The notes under the pieces were generated by a model that was given only the letters and a program-made list of their open reading frames with translations, made no database searches and was not told the origin of the DNA. From Dichomitus squalens LYAD-421 SS1 (Eukaryota; Basidiomycota; Agaricomycetes; Polyporales; Polyporaceae), in assembly GCF_000275845.1 (NCBI RefSeq), contig NW_006766905.1, positions 108,173 to 120,094 on the forward strand: a stretch of 11,922 nt of DNA, given 5' to 3'. This document shows, one piece after another, positions 8,235 to 11,922 of the stretch (position 1 is its first letter; every line of letters begins with the position of its first letter). The position numbers and the translations under genes were made by a program.

Positions 8235-9983
8235 TCATTCTCGCGCGATGGGCTTCCGCGACATTTTCCCGGCCTCGCAGGCCTCGCAGACGGACGGCTT
8301 GCTTCCAGGGATCAGTCGGACCCCCTTCACCAGCCCTCTGGTGATCGCCCGCCAGGCGACGTCGTACGAGACATGGCCAAGCATTTGGTGCGCCTCATTG
8401 AGCGTGACGGCGCGTGTCGTCGTGGGGTCCGCGTCCGTGTTCGCGCGCCCTTCCTTGGCCATCAAGACGGTTTCCTCGCCCATGGTCGTGCGGTACAAAC
8501 CGCGCTCGAGCGGGATCGACGCGACGATTTCCCCATCAGGGTTCAAGATGCGGCAGCCCCCGCTATGGAATGACACCGAGGAGCCTGCAGCCGTGATGCG
8601 CCCGATGGACACCAGTGTTACATCCAGCGCGGGTGTGTGCAGAACGTTTCGGAGGAGGACCCGCGTCGTAGCCGTTCCATCGTCGTTGCAGGGGACGGTG
8701 ACGTACATATCGCCGCGCCCGATGCCGCGAAATGTGTGGTTGTCCGCGGCGACGACAGGCTTTGCTTGTATAGGGCGGTAGCTAACAAAGTGGTCCAAGT
8801 GCGGAGACATATGGCTTGACGCGCCTGAGTCGAAGATCAACTCATGTTGGCCGGTAGGTCCCTTGGCGAGCATCGCGCCAGCGTGACTGACGTAGTCCTT
8901 CCAGGTGTCGTCGTTGTCGAGCTCCTCAGCCTCTTCAACTGAAGAGTCCGAGACGGTCTGGAGGTCCAGCATGGAGTCGTCGTCGTCGTCTAGCGTGGCG
9001 CATACGAACCAGGCCTCGTCCTTCCTCTTCTCCTTGGCGGCAGCGGCATCATCCTTATCCACCGGCTTGTCCTTGGCCTTTTTCGCATCCTTCGGACCTT
9101 GGCCTTCCTTTCCGCCGCCTGGTGCCCAGCACTCGGACTTGTAGTGCCCCCTCTTCTTACAGTTGAAGCACTCGACATTCTTCTTCTTCCCCTTGGCCCC
9201 CTTCTCGTTCGCGGACAACGCGACGTCGTTTGCGTCGCCATTCGAGCGTCCCGATTTGGTGCGCAAGGCGCGCCGATCGGCCTCGTCCGTGAGGGCCGCC
9301 ATCAGTTGCTCGGGCGTCAAAATGGTGCCGGTGATGGTCGACGTGGCTGTAAGGGAGGAGATGAATGTTTCGAAGGCATTTGGCATGGAGCCCAGGATGA
9401 TCGCGTAGAAGTCGTCGTCCTCGGGGGTGTGGCCCATCGCAGCTAAGTCTTCGTACATGACTCGAAGTTTGGCGAAGTGAGCTCTGACGTCCGCCTTGTC
9501 CCCACAGCGCTGCTCTTGAAGCCGCCGGCGCAGGTCAAGCGAGACCATGCGCGAGCGCTGCTGGAACTCCGCAGCAAGCGCGTCCCAGATGTCACGCGCG
9601 GTCCCCTTTGATCGGACTTTCATGAAGAGTGAGTCCGGGATCGTGCTCGCGATGAGCTGCTTGACAATGGCCTCACCCTTCTTCCATGTAGCGAGCTCTG
9701 CCTCGTACGCCACCTGCGCAGGATCCGGCGTCATAGCGGGGGTGATTGTCGCACCTGCCGCGGCGGTCGTCGCACCTGTCGCGGGTGCGGTTTGCGTGAC
9801 TGATGCGAGTGTAGCTGGCGACGGCGGTGCATTTGGTTCCTGGACCGCACCGTCGAGATGTCCAGCGAGCCCTTTCGCGTCGGCTGCCCAGGTAAGGCGC
9901 TCCTTGTACAACACCCAGTTGGTGCCGCTGACGTCGAGTTTAGGAACTCGGATGACATCGTCAGTAAGCTTGATGGACGCCAT
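8235..9983 (-). CDS. gag: Copia Gag, protease and integrase zinc-binding region
   Basis: A 582-residue frame starting at ATG 9983-9981, 76 nt after the LTR. Residues 1-245 are a Copia-type Gag (UBN2-like; NWVLYKERLTW near 22-32, RDIWDALAAEF at 130-140). A basic segment leads to a CCHC zinc knuckle at Cys272-Cys275-His280-Cys285, which binds RNA. An acidic, alanine- and lysine-rich stretch (290-360) precedes the aspartic protease motif DSGA at 385-388. The HHCC integrase zinc finger is His532, His537, Cys566, Cys569. The frame ends at TGA 8237-8235, right after KPIARE, and the same frame continues open into integrase. The stop therefore looks like a CGA-to-TGA mutation in one original Gag-Pol frame. 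Gag and protease could still be made from this copy. Confidence 0.93.
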   Translation of the reverse strand: MASIKLTDDVIRVPKLDVSGTNWVLYKERLTWAADAKGLAGHLDGAVQEPNAPPSPATLASVTQTAPATGATTAAAGATITPAMTPDPAQVAYEAELATWKKGEAIVKQLIASTIPDSLFMKVRSKGTARDIWDALAAEFQQRSRMVSLDLRRRLQEQRCGDKADVRAHFAKLRVMYEDLAAMGHTPEDDDFYAIILGSMPNAFETFISSLTATSTITGTILTPEQLMAALTDEADRRALRTKSGRSNGDANDVALSANEKGAKGKKKNVECFNCKKRGHYKSECWAPGGGKEGQGPKDAKKAKDKPVDKDDAAAAKEKRKDEAWFVCATLDDDDDSMLDLQTVSDSSVEEAEELDNDDTWKDYVSHAGAMLAKGPTGQHELIFDSGASSHMSPHLDHFVSYRPIQAKPVVAADNHTFRGIGRGDMYVTVPCNDDGTATTRVLLRNVLHTPALDVTLVSIGRITAAGSSVSFHSGGCRILNPDGEIVASIPLERGLYRTTMGEETVLMAKEGRANTDADPTTTRAVTLNEAHQMLGHVSYDVAWRAITRGLVKGVRLIPGSKPSVCEACEAGKMSRKPIARE

Positions 9984-10044
9984 TTTGGGGAGGAGGGGTA
10001 GCCTATAGGGGTAAGTTTCTAGTGCCTGAAGTCTGCCTTAGAAG

Positions 10045-10059
10045 GCAGGGCTCATAACC
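10045..10059 (-). other. Primer binding site, initiator tRNA-Met anticodon arm
   Basis: Directly adjacent to the 5' LTR. The + strand here, GCAGGGCTCATAACC, equals the 15 nt covering the anticodon stem-loop of eukaryotic initiator tRNA-Met (CAT anticodon, as I remember the yeast sequence), not the tRNA 3' end. Drosophila copia and yeast Ty5 are known to prime from a cleaved 5' half of this tRNA, whose 3' end falls in the anticodon region. The same half-tRNA priming is inferred here. The primer's last base abuts the LTR exactly. Confidence 0.85.
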
Positions 10060-10425
10060 TATAGCAATGTAACTCAGCACGTGTTATACGCGGGACTAGT
10101 ATATTTGTAATACCTATAGCAATGTAACTACAGCGTATTAATCAGTATGAGTAAGTAGAATAAGTAACAAGCATACGCTCACCTCAGCACGCGTTATACG
10201 CGGGACTGAGGTGAGCCAATGTGAATCGAAAGAGTTAAGTACACATTTGTAACAAGACGTCCGTACTACAAGATGAGTGAGACGTGGCATTCGTAAACAA
10301 AACGGGGTGAATCCGCCAAGGCGGGACAAGGCGGGACAAGGCAGGTCAACGGCGCGACAAGACTTGTCCGCCCGAAACACGGCCGAGGCTGGCACCACAC
10401 TTGCCTCGCCGTACGCACTCCAACA
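10060..10425 (-). repeat. Copia LTR, 5' copy in element orientation
   Basis: 366 bp, the promoter-bearing LTR for the - strand transcript. It has the same internal architecture as the other copy, including the inverted repeat at 10177-10187 with 10206-10216. Four of the five differences from the left copy are transitions, and each lies in a CpG in one copy that has become TpG or CpA in the other. Confidence 0.94.
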
Positions 10426-10430
10426 CCATA
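10426..10430. repeat. Target site duplication CCATA, right copy
   Basis: Identical to 5145-5149 and immediately outside the LTR end CCAACA. Together they define the exact insertion point. Confidence 0.92.
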
Positions 10431-10450
10431 CTTTGGCCCAAGTTCATGGG

Positions 10451-10530
10451 ACTCAAGTCCGTGTACTTGGACTCAAGTCCGTGTACTTGGCCCCAAGTCC
10501 GTGTACTTGGCCCCAAGTCCGTGTACTGTC
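10451..10530. repeat. 20-bp tandem repeat, nearly four units
   Basis: Units start at 10451, 10471, 10491 and 10511, with core CAAGTCCGTGTACTTGG. The first two units begin ACT and the last two begin CCC. The last unit degenerates after GTGTACT. Each unit is itself an imperfect palindrome (CCAAGT and ACTTGG arms), so the array can fold in many registers. The first unit also pairs with 5132-5141 on the far side of the Copia insertion. Confidence 0.88.
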
Positions 10531-10545
10531 ACAGTTTTCTTATGC

Positions 10546-10567
10546 CACGTGACCTGGGGGTCATGTG
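10546..10567. repeat. Inverted repeat, 9-bp arms
   Basis: CACGTGACC (10546-10554) and GGTCATGTG (10559-10567) are reverse complements with one mismatch around a 4-nt loop. The CACGTG core is also an E-box-like palindrome. Function unknown; it lies between the tandem repeat and the tRNA-like stretch. Confidence 0.5.
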
Positions 10568-10614
10568 TACTGGGACAGACGCTCACCTTGACCGCGGACA
10601 ACTCGTATCGGAAA

Positions 10615-10690
10615 GTGGAGGGGCCAGGATCGAACCCCAGACCTCGTGACAGCCAGGAGCGCCCATCCTCACTCACTGGCAGGTGACTGA
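10615..10690 (-). repeat. tRNA-like sequence with A and B boxes
   Basis: On the - strand, GGTTCGATCC (10636-10627) matches the RNA polymerase III B box. TGCCAGTGAGTG (10681-10670) resembles an A box, and the spacing between them is 33 nt, normal for a tRNA gene. A CTGTCAC loop-like heptamer sits where a tRNA-Asp anticodon loop (GTC) would fall. The acceptor arms do not pair and the anticodon stem is poor, so this is not a working tRNA. It could be a tRNA pseudogene or the head of a tRNA-derived SINE. Confidence 0.4.
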
Positions 10691-11092
10691 TGTGACAGCA
10701 GGAGCGCTTACTCATTGGAAGGGGTCCGGACCCGGTACGACTCAGGTATTAGTCGTAAGGCCACCATGAGGTAGGTCAGAGGGTAGAACATGAGGCAGAG
10801 AACTCTGATCAAACGATGGTCAATAGGTACCTGGTCTGTGCACCATTGTATTAGTATATATAGTAGGGAGTCTGAGGCAGGGAACCTCAGACTTGATCTT
10901 CTCGTCGATCACCCATCTCCTCTGTAGGTAGCTAGCAGCCCTACCTCCCACTGCCCCTTCTAGTCTAGAGAATCTACTTCTTTGCATCACCTCTTGCTGT
11001 GTCACTTGTGGTTGCTTCGCTCTCAGCACCAACCCCTTCACCAGTAAGCTTTGTCTTTGTTTGTCTGGTGGCACAGCTCGTTGGCTGTGACA
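10691..11092 (+). repeat. Probable 5' LTR of a second retroelement
   Basis: This stretch begins TGTGACAGC and ends GCTGTGACA, so it has TG...CA ends. It holds a 12-bp palindrome (10722-10733), a TATA box (TATATATA, 10855-10862) and, where transcription should begin, an inverted repeat (10869-10877 with 10885-10893). A long open frame starts immediately downstream. No second copy is in the window, so the boundaries and LTR identity are inferred. No standard TGG-type primer binding site is evident after 11092. Part of it could instead be an ordinary host promoter. Confidence 0.4.
10855..10862 (+). promoter_or_regulatory. TATA box
   Basis: TATATATA, followed about 14-30 bp later by a perfect 9-bp inverted repeat and then by pyrimidine-rich DNA. 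It is positioned to drive the Met-less open frame on the + strand. Confidence 0.45.
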
Positions 11093-11873
11093 TAAGATCA
11101 AGTCTCTTACCCATCCCCTCCGTGGAGTGTCTCAACCACTTTCGGACCGGATCTCTTCCCCCAGGAGTTTTTTGAAACATTTATCATCCCCCCCCACTAT
11201 CCTTCCATCCGACTCGGACCTACCGGAGTTTACCTGTCGTCACTTTAAGAGACACGGTCACCTCGACGTCCAGTCTCAGATTGACCACGCCCTTGCGGAC
11301 GATACATCAGATCATCTTCGTCATCGCCGTCAGTATCGGCATACCCCGATCGTCCCTCGTCGCAAGGCCCTCCTACCATCTGTGCCCCCTAGTCAGCCGC
11401 TCAACAGACCGCTCGCGGCACGTCTCACCACACCGCCACCAGTCTTTGTCCCATCCACCCCTACAGTCCCTCTCCAGTACCGTATATCTGCACCACCTAT
11501 CCCCTCCTTCGCACGCCGCGATCCCATCGATCTCCTTGCCATTGTAGGCTCTAAGGTCAGTGCCGTCATCAAAAGACTACAGGCCATCTTCGATCGCAAG
11601 GACCAGTTACTTGACATCCCCCATGACCATCAGCTCGCCCTTCAACGCATCGGCGACAGGCTTGAGTGGATACTCGACAACAGGCTTGAGTGGATACTCG
11701 ACAACATTGAGAACGGCTCTTCGTGGACCCGCAGCCAACAACAAAACATCGACTGGTTTTGCAAGGAGTTTGGAAAGGTCAAGTTTAGTGGACTTGGACA
11801 GAACTTCGAGCGTATTGTCAAAGGTCTAGTGGAGTTAGAACGTTTTGGGCATCTGGATTGGATCATTGTTTAG
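11091..11873 (+). CDS. Open frame with no ATG, possibly Gag-like
   Basis: Open from just after the TGA at 11088-11090 to TAG 11871-11873, about 260 codons, with not one methionine codon. The N-terminal half is serine-, proline- and arginine-rich and probably disordered. The C-terminal half (from about RRDPIDLLAIVG) looks helical and folded, with FCKEFGKVKF and LVELERFGHLDW. A 24-nt exact duplication gives RLEWILDN twice. Translation would need a non-AUG start (GTG at 11127 is the earliest near-cognate seen) or an upstream exon; CCCCCAG at 11158-11164 is a fair splice acceptor. Its position after a putative LTR suggests a retroelement structural protein, but I recognise no family. Confidence 0.45.
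   Translation, partial: HKIKSLTHPLRGVSQPLSDRISSPRSFLKHLSSPPTILPSDSDLPEFTCRHFKRHGHLDVQSQIDHALADDTSDHLRHRRQYRHTPIVPRRKALLPSVPPSQPLNRPLAARLTTPPPVFVPSTPTVPLQYRISAPPIPSFARRDPIDLLAIVGSKVSAVIKRLQAIFDRKDQLLDIPHDHQLALQRIGDRLEWILDNRLEWILDNIENGSSWTRSQQQNIDWFCKEFGKVKFSGLGQNFERIVKGLVELERFGHLDWIIV
11656..11703 (+). repeat. 24-nt exact tandem duplication
   Basis: Two identical 24-nt units (11656-11679 and 11680-11703), in frame, duplicating eight residues in the helical half of the Met-less frame. Being a multiple of three and error-free, it is probably a recent slippage event tolerated by the protein. Confidence 0.9.
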
Positions 11874-11900
11874 TTTTGTATCAGGCATAGTTTTCTACCA

Positions 11901-11922
11901 ATGGCTTCAGGCTCGCGTTACG
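11901..11922 (+). CDS. Start of a further reading frame, cut by window edge
   Basis: ATGGCTTCAGGC begins 27 bp after the stop of the Met-less frame, with G at +4. Only seven codons (MASGSRY) lie within the window. If the upstream region is a retroelement this could be the start of its next frame. The assignment rests on position only. Confidence 0.3.

Larger units (their letters stand above)
5150..10425 (-). mobile_element. Full-length Ty1/Copia LTR retrotransposon
   Basis: A 5,276-bp element read on the - strand. From 5' to 3' in element orientation: LTR (10425-10060), primer binding site (10059-10045), short leader, Gag-Pol (9983-5523), polypurine tract (5524-5516), LTR (5515-5150). The domain order Gag, protease, integrase, reverse transcriptase, RNase H (integrase before RT) defines Copia. 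Gag and Pol share one frame of 1,487 codons interrupted by two TGA codons. It lies 44 bp upstream of the presumed start codon of the DUF6533-like pseudogene. It is structurally complete but apparently unable to make its own full polyprotein. Confidence 0.95.

Noticed and set aside
8190..8240. A programmed -1 or +1 frameshift between Gag and Pol
   Set aside because: Both sides of the stop are in the same frame (8235-9983 and 5892-8234 are multiples of three and contiguous), so no shift is needed.
9547..10008. A 153-codon + strand open frame opposite Gag
   Set aside because: It lies antisense to the Gag start and has no family motif. It is explained by codon bias of the real - strand frame.
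10451..10530. Regular 20-bp repeats considered as a CRISPR-like array
   Set aside because: Units are directly contiguous with no spacers, and the surroundings are eukaryotic transposons. It is a simple tandem repeat.
10615..10690. A functional tRNA-Asp gene on the - strand
   Set aside because: The acceptor strands do not pair and the anticodon stem is mismatched. Only the polymerase III boxes and loop resemblance remain.
11188..11195. Run of eight C residues at the start of the Met-less frame
   Set aside because: It could be a sequencing-length error site that alters the frame, but the frame is open on both sides and nothing in the sequence shows an error.

Overview
The window looks like nuclear DNA of a filamentous basidiomycete fungus, probably an Agaricomycete. 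The evidence is a broken multi-exon gene of the basidiomycete seven-helix DUF6533-like membrane family, many short GT-AG introns (about 50-65 nt) with CTRAY-like branch sites, and several classes of eukaryotic transposable element. There are no prokaryotic signals. No intact, clearly functional host gene is visible; the window reads as repeat-rich, decaying DNA.

Layout. Positions 1-2000 hold an intron-rich but unrecognised stretch, with a TATA box at 567 and good candidate introns on the + strand. About 2000-2312 is a degraded copy of a small inverted-repeat element. 2319-2639 (-) is an unrecognised exon-like reading frame. 3175-5105 (-) is a DUF6533-like seven-helix membrane protein gene, disrupted by a 320-bp MITE (4281-4600) and by frameshift and nonsense lesions.

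5150-10425 is a complete Ty1/Copia retrotransposon on the - strand. It has 366-bp LTRs differing at 5 positions, a perfect 5-bp target duplication (CCATA), a primer binding site matching the anticodon arm of initiator tRNA-Met, one continuous Gag-Pol frame cut by two stop codons, and a polypurine tract. It is inserted 44 bp upstream of the apparent start of the DUF6533-like gene, inside a long imperfect palindrome bordering a 20-bp tandem repeat (10451-10526).

10615-10690 is a tRNA-like stretch with A and B boxes. 10691-11092 looks like the 5' LTR of a second, unidentified retroelement that runs off the right edge. It is followed by a 260-codon open frame with no methionine codon, in a segment almost free of ATG on the + strand.

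How it fits together: the Copia element is young by LTR identity but appears disabled. Its two stop codons and a D-to-N change in the reverse-transcriptase catalytic motif look like transitions, and most of the LTR differences and coding lesions lie at CpG sites. This is the pattern expected from cytosine methylation and deamination. The most unusual signal is the ATG desert with its Met-less open frame at the right end.
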